38,991 bases of DNA from Desulfobacterales bacterium (GTDB lineage: Bacteria; Desulfobacterota; Desulfobacteria; Desulfobacterales; C00003060): positions 1-38,991 of the forward strand of contig JAUWXJ010000002.1 of NCBI GenBank assembly GCA_030616425.1. Reading direction: 5' to 3'. This document shows, one piece after another, positions 22,870 to 31,746 of this stretch. A model generated the notes under the pieces. The model had not been told where the DNA came from and did no database searches. It worked only from the letters and a program-made list of their open reading frames with translations. Position 1 is the stretch's first letter. Each line of letters starts with the position of its first letter. The position numbers and the translations under genes were made by a program.

Positions 22870-24222
22870 ATGCGACATTATCACACTTTCACGGAACCTG
22901 TAAGCTCTGTTTGGATGGCCCTCTCTTTTCTTGTCTTCAGCCTCGTTAGCTCCCCTTGGCCCTGTCAGGCTGAAGGAGCTACGCAAATATTTACACTGAA
23001 GTCGAGTGTCGAGTATGCCCTCAAGCATAGCACTCAAATCCTTTCATCCAAAGAAGAGGTTCTTGCTGCCGAGGCCAACAAGAAAAAAGAGTTCTCAGAA
23101 TTTCTCCCCAAGCTAAGCGCCAATTACGCATATACGCGGCAGGACGAAGAGAAAAAAGGTTTCACAGGCGCTGTCACAAGCCCTGAAAATTTATACGGCT
23201 TTACTGCAACCGTTGATCAGCCGGTCTTCTCGGGCTTTTCCAGATTAACACAGTACGAAATCTCATCCCTAGGCCTGGATGTTGCGAGGCTCCTCGAACG
23301 GCAAGCCCGCCAGGACCTAATCTTGAAGGTCAAGAAGGCCTACTTTGAACTCCTTCAGATGGAAAAACTCGAAAAGGTTGCCCAGCAGGCAGTCACCCAG
23401 TTGACAGCCCATGCGGAGGTTGCCAGAAACTTCTATGAGGTCGGGATGATACCCAGAAACGATCTCCTCAAAGCAGAGGTGGAACTGGCAAATGCCAAGC
23501 AAGGGCTTGTAGTGGCAAAGAATAATGTTCTGGTGGCTGTGTCCCGGTTCAACATGCTCCTAAGGCGTCCTATTGATGACCCTGTCGCCGTGGAAGACGT
23601 AATGACCTATGGGCCCTTCACGCAGGCATACGAGGGCTGTGTCGAAACTGCACTGAAGCAACGAGACGAGATACAAGTTGCCGATCAGGAATTGAAGATA
23701 GCGGAAAAGGATGTGAGGTTGACCAGACAGGATTACTATCCGTCGATAGACCTTCAGGCAAACTATTACAAGAAGGGCGACAACGCTGGGTTGGACGGAG
23801 GAGACGGCATATCCAATAGGGACGAATGGGATGTGGTGGCCACTGCTTCATGGACTCTCTGGGATTGGAGAAAGACTCATTACAACGTTAGGGAAAAATT
23901 TAGTCGGCTGGCACAGGCGAGGCATAAACGGGCAGAAATTATCGACTCCATACAGCAGGAGGTCAAAGAGGCGTATCTCAGGGTAAAAGAATCAGAGAAA
24001 AACATTCTAACTGTACAAAAGGCGGTAGAACAGGCCCAGGAAAACTTCAGAATCAGCGAAGAACGGTATAAAGAACAAGTAGCCACATCCACTGAGGTCA
24101 TAGACGCCCAGACCCTTCTCACCAAGACACAGACAAATTATTTCAATGCCTTGAGCGCATTTAACGTATCAAAGGCGCGGCTTAACAGGGCAATCGGAAT
24201 CGAGTTCGTGGCCAAACCATAG
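22870..24222 (+). CDS. TolC-family outer-membrane efflux/secretion protein
   Basis: A 450-residue protein with an N-terminal signal segment (about 15-35) and the long alternating coiled-coil helices of TolC-type channels. The two internal halves show repeats such as LVKKAYFELLQMEKLE near 155 and EVKEAYLRVKESEKN near 370. EVGMIPRNDLLKAEVELANAKQ and EQVATSTEVIDAQTLLTKTQTNY are family-typical. Trimers form an outer-membrane tunnel for type I secretion or efflux pumps. No partner pump is in the window. GAGGAGG lies ten bases before the ATG. Whether it serves the electron-transfer block is unknown. Confidence 0.9.
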   Translation: MRHYHTFTEPVSSVWMALSFLVFSLVSSPWPCQAEGATQIFTLKSSVEYALKHSTQILSSKEEVLAAEANKKKEFSEFLPKLSANYAYTRQDEEKKGFTGAVTSPENLYGFTATVDQPVFSGFSRLTQYEISSLGLDVARLLERQARQDLILKVKKAYFELLQMEKLEKVAQQAVTQLTAHAEVARNFYEVGMIPRNDLLKAEVELANAKQGLVVAKNNVLVAVSRFNMLLRRPIDDPVAVEDVMTYGPFTQAYEGCVETALKQRDEIQVADQELKIAEKDVRLTRQDYYPSIDLQANYYKKGDNAGLDGGDGISNRDEWDVVATASWTLWDWRKTHYNVREKFSRLAQARHKRAEIIDSIQQEVKEAYLRVKESEKNILTVQKAVEQAQENFRISEERYKEQVATSTEVIDAQTLLTKTQTNYFNALSAFNVSKARLNRAIGIEFVAKP

Positions 24223-24440
24223 CGGCAGAGACCAGATGCGTGTGACTCCTTTAATAAAGGGTGGCTTACCTGGAAAAAGCCCCTTTAATCGGGTCTGGGA
24301 TTGTAATCTTTGTGATCTGTGATATGTTTTATAAACAACTATTCACTGATAACTCTATATTCTCGATCGGTCTTGTGTTTTGCCCTTTTCTGTTCGGGCT
24401 TGAAATGCGAGATAAATATTCTCTCTTGTTAACTAAGGTT

Positions 24441-24470
24441 GGCTTTGCCGGCCTTAGGAAAGCCGTTTTT
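24441..24470 (+). terminator. possible terminator downstream of the TolC-family gene
   Basis: GGCTTT and AAAGCC form a stem, extended by CC/GG across a bulge, followed by GTTTTT. It lies in the 349-base gap 24223-24571, where I see no supportable gene; a short frame at 24261-24512 lacks a ribosome site and looks like a chance opening. Confidence 0.4.
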
Positions 24471-24571
24471 GGCGGGATGGTCCCCCTCAAGGCTGTTTCC
24501 CAATGCGGGTAAAGCGCTAGGAAGGGGCCGACAGGTTGCAAGGGGTTCACGAATTCAGCTACGGAGGGCTC

Positions 24572-25930
24572 ATGACAGAATTACTGAAACGATACAAGGC
24601 AATACTTGGGGTGTTGTTGATTCTCTTCCCGGTCGTTTGGATAGGAATCGGCGGGGTTCGTCAACACCTGTTGGCTGGTACGGATAAAACGTATGAAGAA
24701 CTCAAGGTGTTCAGTGACGTTCTTGACATCATAGAAAAAAATTTCGTGGATCCTGTCGACTCAAGAAAGCTTATCAGGGGTGCAATCCGGGGCATGATAA
24801 GCTCTCTTGACCCCCACTCTGCATTTCTATTGCCGGAATCATACAAAGATCTTCAGATAGAGACCAAGGGCGAGTTCAGCGGTATCGGTATTGTTATTAC
24901 TATGCAAGAGAACGTGATCACGGTTATCTCTCCGATTGAGGGGGCGCCTGCTTATAAGGCAGGAATAAGGGCCGGAGATCAGATCATCAAGGTAGACGGA
25001 GAAGAGACCCAGGCCATGGTGTTGTGGGAAGCGGTGCAGAAGATACGTGGTAAGAAGGGTACCTCTGTGGTGATTACGATCCGGCGAAAAGGGCTGCCTG
25101 AGCTCACTGATTTTACCATTGTGCGGGATATAATTCCGCTGGAGAGTGTGCGATCTTATCTACTTAAACCCGGCTACGGCTATATTCGAATTACGAACTT
25201 CAGAGAGAATACCGCCGATGATGTCAAGGCAGCCCTGAAGAAGCTTGAAACAGGCACCCCCCCCTTGAAAGGATTGATATTGGACCTTCGTGATAACCCG
25301 GGAGGTCTCCTTGATCAGGCAGTTAAGGTCGCAGACATCTTTCTGGACAAAGGGCGAATCGTTTCAATCAAAGGCAGGCTAAAAAGCCATACTAAGGTCT
25401 ACGCGGCCCATCCTGATAAGAATAAACATCCGCATCAGATCGTGCTGCTAATTAATGAAGGAAGCGCCAGCGCATCGGAGATTGTAGCTGGGGCATTGCA
25501 GGATCATGGGCGCGCCCTGGTGCTAGGTGGTACTTCATTTGGAAAAGGCTCGGTTCAAACCGTTGAGTCATTGCGAGACGGCTCGGGCCTAAAACTAACC
25601 ATAGCACGGTATTATACCCCTAATGGCAACGCGATACAGGCCCAGGGGATTGTCCCAGATGTCGTGGTCGAGCAAAGATATGTCTCCAAGCGCGAGGTAA
25701 AAAAACACCCCCATGTAAAGGAAAAGGATCTGAAAGATCATATTTCGGCTGAACCCAAAGAGGGGCTATCCGAGGAAATGAGACAGAAGATCCAAGAAGT
25801 GAGGGGCGTGAAGGTGCCAGGTGAAGAGCCTTCAGATGTTGCAAAACGACTCGTTACAGAGGATAATCAGGTACGACGAGCTCTTGATATTCTCACAAGC
25901 TGGCAAGTATTTTCAAGAATGTCCCCTTAA
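24572..25930 (+). CDS. ctpA: C-terminal processing protease CtpA (S41 family)
   Basis: The 452-residue protein has an N-terminal membrane anchor (about 9-28), a PDZ domain (about 95-175, with GIGIVIT and GIRAGDQIIKVDG), and a tail-specific protease core. The catalytic serine lies in NEGSASASEI (about 295-304) and the lysine in TSFGKGSVQ (K325). It cleaves proteins near their C-termini in the periplasm. I chose the ATG at 24572 because GGAGGG is close upstream and the hydrophobic anchor follows directly. The C-terminal 80 residues are charged and lower in conservation. Context with a divergent polysaccharide deacetylase downstream is common for envelope genes in this phylum. Confidence 0.92.
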   Translation: MTELLKRYKAILGVLLILFPVVWIGIGGVRQHLLAGTDKTYEELKVFSDVLDIIEKNFVDPVDSRKLIRGAIRGMISSLDPHSAFLLPESYKDLQIETKGEFSGIGIVITMQENVITVISPIEGAPAYKAGIRAGDQIIKVDGEETQAMVLWEAVQKIRGKKGTSVVITIRRKGLPELTDFTIVRDIIPLESVRSYLLKPGYGYIRITNFRENTADDVKAALKKLETGTPPLKGLILDLRDNPGGLLDQAVKVADIFLDKGRIVSIKGRLKSHTKVYAAHPDKNKHPHQIVLLINEGSASASEIVAGALQDHGRALVLGGTSFGKGSVQTVESLRDGSGLKLTIARYYTPNGNAIQAQGIVPDVVVEQRYVSKREVKKHPHVKEKDLKDHISAEPKEGLSEEMRQKIQEVRGVKVPGEEPSDVAKRLVTEDNQVRRALDILTSWQVFSRMSP

Positions 25931-25992
25931 CCCTGTTAAATATAATGCCTCAATCGTTGTAGCAGCATTTCAAACGTCTTATTTAACAGGGT
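25930..25992. repeat. perfect 13-bp inverted repeat before the YibQ-type gene
   Basis: ACCCTGTTAAATA (25930-25942) and its complement TATTTAACAGGGT (25980-25992) enclose 37 bases, with an inner AATGC/GCATT pair. The right arm lies close to the GTG start at 26005, so the structure could hide the ribosome site; it could also end ctpA transcription or be a small mobile palindrome. Confidence 0.65.
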
Positions 25993-26004
25993 AAAGACGA
26001 TACC

Positions 26005-27222
26005 GTGACTAGCCGGACAAGGGCCACGACTAAAAAGAGACGGCGCGTCGGCAATAAAAAAGCCGCTAAAAAAAAATCCGCCCGGGCGGTATTTCTTATA
26101 ATTGGCCTTGTCTTTGTGGGGGCTCTCAGCTACGCCCTTTATCGGTTATTCACCTCAGGCGAAGCACGCCCACCCTTTTTACCCGTCTTTGAAGTCGAAG
26201 CCCCCGAAACAATAGAAACCAAAATTAAACAGATCGATCGGTCCATCTGCGATGCGCTGGTGGCCCTGAATATACTTGCTTCAGACGTAACATTCAAAAC
26301 AGTCCAACCAAAGAGCGACAGTAAAGGGCCTTGGACCTTTTCAGAGCTCGAAATATGTCTACCAGCAACCATTGCCCACAGCAATATTAAGGAGGCTTTT
26401 CTAGCTCGACTGCCTGAGCAGATACCAAAGAAGGCCCTCCGATTTATCTCCGGACCCCAACAAGATCTAATCCTTGATCTCTTTATCAATGGACACCGCA
26501 CCCATCGTCTTGTCTTTATAAAACCCAAGGAGAAGAAGAGCATAGCACCTCCACCCGCGCGAGTCCCCAGGGTTGCAATTATCATTGATGATTTAGGATA
26601 TGACGAAAGGGTTGCCTCAACGTTTCTATCCCTCAATGGTCTAATCTCTTTTTCCGTGCTTCCACACAGCCCCTTTCAAGAAAGCATCGCCACTGCTGTT
26701 TACGAAAGCGGCCGAGATCTTCTTCTGCACCTTCCTATGGAGCCCGTGGAGTATCCCCAGGTCGATCCAGGGGTCGGCGCCCTTCTTTCCTCAATGACTC
26801 CCGACGATTTCTTGGATCAACTTCAAAAAAACCTGGATGCAGTCCCTTTTGCCGTAGGTGTGAATAACCACATGGGTTCCAAGCTCACCCAAGACCCGGC
26901 AAGAATGCGTCTGCTGTTCACTATTCTGAAAAAACGGAACCTGTTCTTCGTAGACAGCCTTACCGGCCCCGGGTCTTATTGCCAGCAGGCAGCCCGTCTG
27001 CTGCAAGTGAAATTTGCACAAAGACAGGTCTTCCTGGACCACGTTCAGGACCCAGCTGCAATCCGTTTCCAGATAAAACGCCTCGTTAGTATAGCCAAGG
27101 AACACGGCCAAGCAATAGGAATCGGGCACCCTTATCCTGCCACATGGGAGGTGCTCAACGAAGAGCTACCAGGCATTAAGGATCAGGTTGAACTTGTCGG
27201 GGTTTCTGGGCTTGTGGAATAG
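26005..27222 (+). CDS. divergent polysaccharide deacetylase (YibQ/DUF610 type)
   Basis: The protein has 405 residues, a Lys/Arg-rich N-terminus and one membrane span (about 28-48), placing the rest in the periplasm. Residues about 187-405 form the divergent polysaccharide deacetylase domain, with VAIIIDDLGYD, ISFSVLPHSPF, LLLHLPMEP, NNHMGSKLT and GIGHPYPAT. The family is related to carbohydrate deacetylases and often sits next to ctpA and envC-type genes, suggesting cell-envelope work; the actual substrate is unknown. The start is GTG, with a weak ribosome site in the arm of the inverted repeat. It ends about 70 bases before the convergent transaldolase gene. Confidence 0.88.
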   Translation: MTSRTRATTKKRRRVGNKKAAKKKSARAVFLIIGLVFVGALSYALYRLFTSGEARPPFLPVFEVEAPETIETKIKQIDRSICDALVALNILASDVTFKTVQPKSDSKGPWTFSELEICLPATIAHSNIKEAFLARLPEQIPKKALRFISGPQQDLILDLFINGHRTHRLVFIKPKEKKSIAPPPARVPRVAIIIDDLGYDERVASTFLSLNGLISFSVLPHSPFQESIATAVYESGRDLLLHLPMEPVEYPQVDPGVGALLSSMTPDDFLDQLQKNLDAVPFAVGVNNHMGSKLTQDPARMRLLFTILKKRNLFFVDSLTGPGSYCQQAARLLQVKFAQRQVFLDHVQDPAAIRFQIKRLVSIAKEHGQAIGIGHPYPATWEVLNEELPGIKDQVELVGVSGLVE

Positions 27223-27293
27223 CGCAAAAGACCACTATTTGTAGGAGGGAAACCAAGGCCTTTTCGATCTCTGGACAGCTCTGGCGAACAGCC

Positions 27294-28394
27294 CTACGAG
27301 CTGGAGGATCCGGCCTTGCCAGCAACCGCATTCATCAGTTTCTCAAAAGAGGCCCTGAAAGCATTTACGCCTTCCTGCTGGATCTCATCACATATCTTGT
27401 CCAGGTCAATCCCGTGTTGCTGTAACAGATCCAGGTCTTCTCTTGCCTTCTCCAGATCTTCTTCGATCGTCAACCTAGGGGTGCCGTGGTCCAAAAACGC
27501 CTCAAGTGTACTGTGCGGAAGGGTGTTAACAGTATCCTTGCCTATCAATTCATCCACATATTTTACATCGCTATATGCAGGGTTCTTGGTACTCGTGCTT
27601 CCCCAAAGCACCCGCTGTATGCGCGCCCCGCTTGAAGCCAAATCGCCAAAGGCCCCGTCGCAAAACAACTCTTTGAATTTCTGGTAAATCATCTTGGCAT
27701 TTGCTACAGCGATCCCACCTTTAAGTTGGTCCATCTTAAGGCCCTCAAGTATCTTATCGGTTTTGGTGTCTACCCTGCTGATAAAGACACTTGCAACCGA
27801 ACAAACATTGCCAACAGAATTATCATCCTCAAGCCTTTCTCTTGTGCCCTCTATATAAGCTATGGCACTCGCTTCATAGTGCTTCAAGGAAAACAGAAGG
27901 GTAACGTTAACGTTGACACCCTCTCGTGTAAGGCCCTTTATCGCCTCACAACCCTCCTTGGTACCAGGCACCTTAATCAAGAGGTTCGGTCTAGCCACAT
28001 CCTTATGGATTTTCTTGGCGTGATAAATGGTCTTCTCTGGATCATAAGCATAATTCGGGTCCACCTCAAGGCTTACATAACCATCCAGCCCCTTGGTGGC
28101 TTTATATGTCTCGTACAGGAAATCAGCAGCAGATTGAATGTCGTGTACGGTAACCAGGTTGCAAATCTCATCAGGCGATTTGCCTGCTTCGGCCAGCTCT
28201 TGTATTGAAGAATCATATACCGAAGACCCCTTCAGTGCCTTTTCAAAAATACTCGGATTCGAAGTGACCCCTGTAACGCCTAAACGGAACAACTCTTCGA
28301 TCTTGCCGTTCTCTATTAATCTCCTGTCGATGTTGTCATACCAGGGGCTCTGCCCGATTGCTAACAAGGCCTTTAGATTGTTGTCGGTCGCCAT
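27294..28394 (-). CDS. tal: transaldolase
   Basis: A 366-residue class I aldolase-fold enzyme of the longer transaldolase subgroup. TSNPSIFEKAL (about 44-54) and LLIKVPGT, with the Schiff-base lysine K141, are diagnostic; SRVDTKTDKI and GSTSTKNPAYSDVKYVDELIG further support it. It transfers a dihydroxyacetone unit between sugar phosphates in the pentose-phosphate pathway. The ATG at 28394 has GAGGAGG six bases upstream; the open frame extends 42 codons upstream without a start signal. It is divergent from thiC and convergent with the deacetylase gene. Confidence 0.94.
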   Translation of the reverse strand: MATDNNLKALLAIGQSPWYDNIDRRLIENGKIEELFRLGVTGVTSNPSIFEKALKGSSVYDSSIQELAEAGKSPDEICNLVTVHDIQSAADFLYETYKATKGLDGYVSLEVDPNYAYDPEKTIYHAKKIHKDVARPNLLIKVPGTKEGCEAIKGLTREGVNVNVTLLFSLKHYEASAIAYIEGTRERLEDDNSVGNVCSVASVFISRVDTKTDKILEGLKMDQLKGGIAVANAKMIYQKFKELFCDGAFGDLASSGARIQRVLWGSTSTKNPAYSDVKYVDELIGKDTVNTLPHSTLEAFLDHGTPRLTIEEDLEKAREDLDLLQQHGIDLDKICDEIQQEGVNAFRASFEKLMNAVAGKAGSSSS

Positions 28395-28607
28395 ATTACC
28401 TCCTCGCTTGTTCAGGCAAAACGCCTTTCCGTTGGTTGGTTGCGAGACGTGTAAAAAAGAAAATCGAAACTGCCAGGAAGCCCAACAAACAGAGCAAATA
28501 TCCACAACGTCACCTTGCAAAAGTCTTGTTTCTTCTTGCCTGCACCCCGTTCTATGATTTAAAAATGGTATTCAACGCACCACAAAGAGTCAAGCACAGA
28601 ATAAACG

Positions 28608-28633
28608 ACCACCCGCACAGAGGTGGTTTTGTT
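28608..28633 (+). terminator. weak terminator-like hairpin in the tal-thiC spacer
   Basis: ACCACC pairs with GGTGGT around eight bases and is followed by a T-rich run on the plus strand. No plus-strand gene precedes it. It may be part of a leader or a repeat remnant. Confidence 0.35.
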
Positions 28634-28661
28634 TTGCGGAACGTCAGTTTCCATCGATTAA

Positions 28662-28700
28662 GTTTGCTCCCCGTGCAAGGCACGGGGTTTCATTGCAAAC
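28662..28700. repeat. GC-rich palindrome of the dispersed hairpin family
   Basis: CCCCGTGC and GCACGGGG form an 8-bp stem with an AAG loop, enclosed by outer GTTTGC/GCAAAC. It has the GCTCCCCG...CGGGG(N)TTCA layout seen at 945-988 and 35405-35439. The rest of the 28395-28824 gap shows no gene, and I see no TPP riboswitch hallmark before thiC. Confidence 0.6.
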
Positions 28701-28824
28701 AATAAAGGGTGGTGCGCCGGGTGAGTTTATAACGCTGAAATTGATTTCCTGTTCCGAATTTGGTATCATGTTTTGATACACGGTGAATCTAACCCAGAGA
28801 TTATCTATCCAACGAGGCAGTATT

Positions 28825-30108
28825 ATGACGCAGCTGGAGTCCGCCCGCGTGGGTGTTGTCACAGAAGCCATGCATCTGGTTGCCCGGACTGAAGGGGTGC
28901 CCCCTGAAGCCCTTCGGGCCTCCGTTGCAGAGGGAACCGCAGTCGTCCCGCTAAACATCAAACACAAGAACGTTCACCCCGTTGGCATCGGAAGGGGGCT
29001 CACTATTAAGGTGAATGCCAACATCGGCACATCCGAAGACCAGGTCGATATAGATGTAGAACTCGCAAAGCTCCGGGCGGCCATTGATGCTAAAGCTCAT
29101 ACTATTATGGACTTAAGCACCGGCGGAGACATTACGCAAGCACGACGGGCTATAATAAAGAACTGTTCGGTTCCAGTCGGAACCGTTCCAATCTATCAGG
29201 CTGTTATAGAAGCTGTTAGGGCCCACGGCGGTATCATACATCTTACGCCGGACCTTATCTTCGGTGCCGTGGAGGCCCATGCTCGTGATGGCGTAGATTT
29301 CATGACAATCCATGCTGGGGTTACTTTAAAAGCCCTTGAGTTGCTGCGCGCCCAGGGGCGAATAACAGACATCGTCAGCAGGGGGGGCGCCTTTCTTGCA
29401 ACCTGGATGCTTCACCACAAGAGAGAAAACCCTTTCTTTGAGGAGTTTGATCGACTTCTCTCTGTCGCTAGAGAGTACGATATAACCTTGAGTCTCGGCG
29501 ACGGGCTTCGGCCTGGGTCGATAGCAGATGCAACAGACCGCGCTCAAATTCACGAGCTTCTTACCCTAGGAGAACTGACTCAGAAAGCGTGGGACGCTGG
29601 CGTTCAAGTTATAATAGAGGGTCCGGGACACATCCCCCTTGATCAAGTCGAAGCCCAAGTGATCCTGGAAAAGAAATTGTGCGGGGGGGCTCCCTTTTAT
29701 GTGCTCGGACCGCTGGTGACTGATGTCGCAGCTGGCTATGACCACATTGCCGGTGCTATTGGTGGAGCCCTTGCCGGAATGGCTGGCGCAGACTTTCTAT
29801 GCTATGTGACCCCAGCAGAACACCTGAAATTACCATCGATAGAAGACGTAAAAGAAGGTGTTATTGCAACTAGGATAGCAGCACATGCAGGCGACATTGC
29901 AAGAGGACACAAGGGTGCTATAGAGAGGGACCTTGAGATGTCAAAGGCACGAAAAAACTTAGATTGGAACAAACAAATATCTCTTTCTATCGACCCTTCT
30001 AAGGCCAGGGCATATAGATCCAGTAGCAAGCCAAGTTCAGAAGATGCCTGCACAATGTGTGGAAAATTCTGCGCTATAAAGATAGTCCGAGACTATTTTC
30101 GTTCATAA
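28825..30108 (+). CDS. thiC: phosphomethylpyrimidine synthase ThiC (short form)
   Basis: The 427-residue radical-SAM enzyme converts aminoimidazole ribotide to the hydroxymethylpyrimidine of thiamine. NANIGTS, MDLSTGGDI, VPVGTVPIYQA, FMTIHAGVT, SLGDGLRPGS, EGPGHIPLDQ and PFYVLGPLVTD are family-typical. The C-terminal cluster ligands read CTMCGKFC (C409, C412, C416), a CX2CX3C spacing, one residue shorter than the CX2CX4C that I recall for the long ThiC form. The related enzyme BzaF, which makes a benzimidazole precursor for cobamides, cannot be excluded. I chose the ATG at 28825 because GAGG sits eight bases upstream. Confidence 0.88.
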   Translation: MTQLESARVGVVTEAMHLVARTEGVPPEALRASVAEGTAVVPLNIKHKNVHPVGIGRGLTIKVNANIGTSEDQVDIDVELAKLRAAIDAKAHTIMDLSTGGDITQARRAIIKNCSVPVGTVPIYQAVIEAVRAHGGIIHLTPDLIFGAVEAHARDGVDFMTIHAGVTLKALELLRAQGRITDIVSRGGAFLATWMLHHKRENPFFEEFDRLLSVAREYDITLSLGDGLRPGSIADATDRAQIHELLTLGELTQKAWDAGVQVIIEGPGHIPLDQVEAQVILEKKLCGGAPFYVLGPLVTDVAAGYDHIAGAIGGALAGMAGADFLCYVTPAEHLKLPSIEDVKEGVIATRIAAHAGDIARGHKGAIERDLEMSKARKNLDWNKQISLSIDPSKARAYRSSSKPSSEDACTMCGKFCAIKIVRDYFRS

Positions 30109-30125
30109 TTTACAACAAAACTTCT

Positions 30126-30372
30126 TAAAGTAGTCTTCTACAAGCTGTTTCAAAACCTTTTAACGAGTCCATTTTAGCCTTTTTTGCCAAAAGTTTTTAG
30201 TGATGTGGTGTGTTAAAATTGTAACTATTTGAGGGGGTTAGCCCGAGTTAGCGCCTGGGTTGCGGCTGACGCCCAGAATAGAGGCACTACGTGCTACGGT
30301 TTTAGCGAGGCGAGTTTAGAATTTTCAAAAAAGGCCAACCAGGCGAGGAAAGGGGTTTTAAATAACTTCTAA
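30126..30372. repeat. degenerate MITE-like inverted repeat downstream of thiC
   Basis: The two ends share AAACC...GCCTTTTTTG in inverted orientation with many mismatches. The interior contains CACTACGTGCT (30285-30295) followed by a TTTAGCGAG stretch, also found inside the MITE at 17966-18188. No gene is present. Confidence 0.45.
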
Positions 30373-30628
30373 TAAGTTAGGGCAATATTGATTGATCTTT
30401 TTGTCTATATTTAAGTTGATATTTTTTTGATAATTCATTACCTTGCTAAAGTGTATATATTGTTTAAGTTATTAATCTGTTTTGTTGTGTGCTTATCAAC
30501 ATAACATTAACAATATTTAGTTGTTATTTCAATAGATTGTTTTCTTTATAAACAAATTCGACATGCCTTATTATTACTATTCTTTTTATTTATATATATA
30601 TAAAATAGAACAACCAAAGGAGTGAGCC
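30373..30628. other. AT-rich spacer upstream of dnaN (possible origin-like region)
   Basis: This 256-base stretch is strongly AT-rich, ends in a run of alternating TA, and contains two DnaA-box-like 9-mers with one mismatch each, TTATCAACA (about 30493) and TTATAAACA (about 30546). Its place before dnaN-gyrB fits an origin neighbourhood, but dnaA is not here and there is no clear cluster of perfect boxes. It also holds the dnaN promoter region. Confidence 0.4.
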
Positions 30629-31744
30629 ATGGAATTTAAGATAAAGAAAGAAACAATATTGGATGCATTAACCAAAGTACAGGGAATTACAGGAAAAAAG
30701 ACCAATATTCTTATAACTTCCAATGTGCTTGTTTCTGCAAAAGAATCTTCAATTTCGATAAGGGCTACTGACCTTGAAATGGCATTTAGGGCATCATACG
30801 AAGCCGAAGTACTCGGAGAGGGTTCAACAGCCGTCCCTTCAAGAAAGCTATACGAGATAGTAAGAGCATTTCCCAGCGATATAATATCTATAAAGGAAAC
30901 AGAGAATAAGTGGATGCAAATAGAGGATAAAAAAATAGAATATAAGATTGTGGGTATGGAACCCGACGATTTTCCGAACTTCCCAGATATTTCAGGTGTT
31001 GAGTTCTTCGAAATGGATGTGAACATTTTAAAAAACATGATCAACAAGACCATATATAGTGTGCTTGGAGACGAAGGACGTGTTCAACTTTCCGGTATCT
31101 GCTTTGAGAGCTTAACTACTGGAAAAAACAAGACGATCCGCATGGTATCAACGGACGGACACAGGCTATCCAAGATAGATTATGTCATAGAGGATGACAA
31201 AGGTCTCACCCTAAAAAAGGGTGTTATTATACCTAAGAGCGGGATTGTGGAGGTGTTGAGAATTTTGGAAGGAGCTGGGTCGGTTGATATAGGATTTAAG
31301 GACAATAATTTTGTTGTACAGAAAGATGAAGAGGTGCTTATCATAAGATTGGTTGAGGGTGAATTTCCAGACTATGATATGGTTATTCCGAAAATAGGCG
31401 GAAAAGAGATGAAAGTGCAAAAAGACGATTTTTTAATGATGCTAAGAAGGATGTCGATACTCTCTTCTGATAAGTACCCGGGGATTCATTTTAAGATAGA
31501 CAAAGAAGAGCTTGTGGCAACAGTCACAAACCCCGAGGTAGGAGAATCAAAAGAAACCATCTCTGTGTCATACGAAGGGTCACCCCTTGAGCTAGCCTTT
31601 AATCCTAGGTATTTTATGGAGGCCCTGTCTAGCATGGATAGCGAGGAAATAGTCGTAAGGCTTAAGGATGAAGTAAACCCGTGCATAATAGAGGGGGTGA
31701 GCGATCCGGGTTTCCTGAGCGTAATTATGCCAATGAGGGTGTAA
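30629..31744 (+). CDS. dnaN: DNA polymerase III beta sliding clamp
   Basis: A 371-residue protein with the three-domain clamp layout: it begins MEFKIKKETILDALTKVQGI, has ISIRATDLEMAFRASY in domain 1, VSTDGHRLSKIDY in domain 2, and ends VIMPMRV. The clamp encircles DNA and tethers the polymerase and repair proteins. AAAGGAG precedes the ATG. It is followed two bases later by gyrB; dnaA is not upstream and recF is not between them, unlike the common dnaA-dnaN-recF-gyrB order. Confidence 0.96.
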   Translation: MEFKIKKETILDALTKVQGITGKKTNILITSNVLVSAKESSISIRATDLEMAFRASYEAEVLGEGSTAVPSRKLYEIVRAFPSDIISIKETENKWMQIEDKKIEYKIVGMEPDDFPNFPDISGVEFFEMDVNILKNMINKTIYSVLGDEGRVQLSGICFESLTTGKNKTIRMVSTDGHRLSKIDYVIEDDKGLTLKKGVIIPKSGIVEVLRILEGAGSVDIGFKDNNFVVQKDEEVLIIRLVEGEFPDYDMVIPKIGGKEMKVQKDDFLMMLRRMSILSSDKYPGIHFKIDKEELVATVTNPEVGESKETISVSYEGSPLELAFNPRYFMEALSSMDSEEIVVRLKDEVNPCIIEGVSDPGFLSVIMPMRV

Positions 31745-31746
31745 TC

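Noticed and set aside
24261..24512. Short plus-strand frame of 83 codons after the TolC-family gene
   Set aside because: No ribosome site, no recognisable domain, and it overlaps a terminator-like hairpin.
28701..28824. TPP riboswitch upstream of thiC
   Set aside because: I looked for the conserved CUGAGA core and did not see it.
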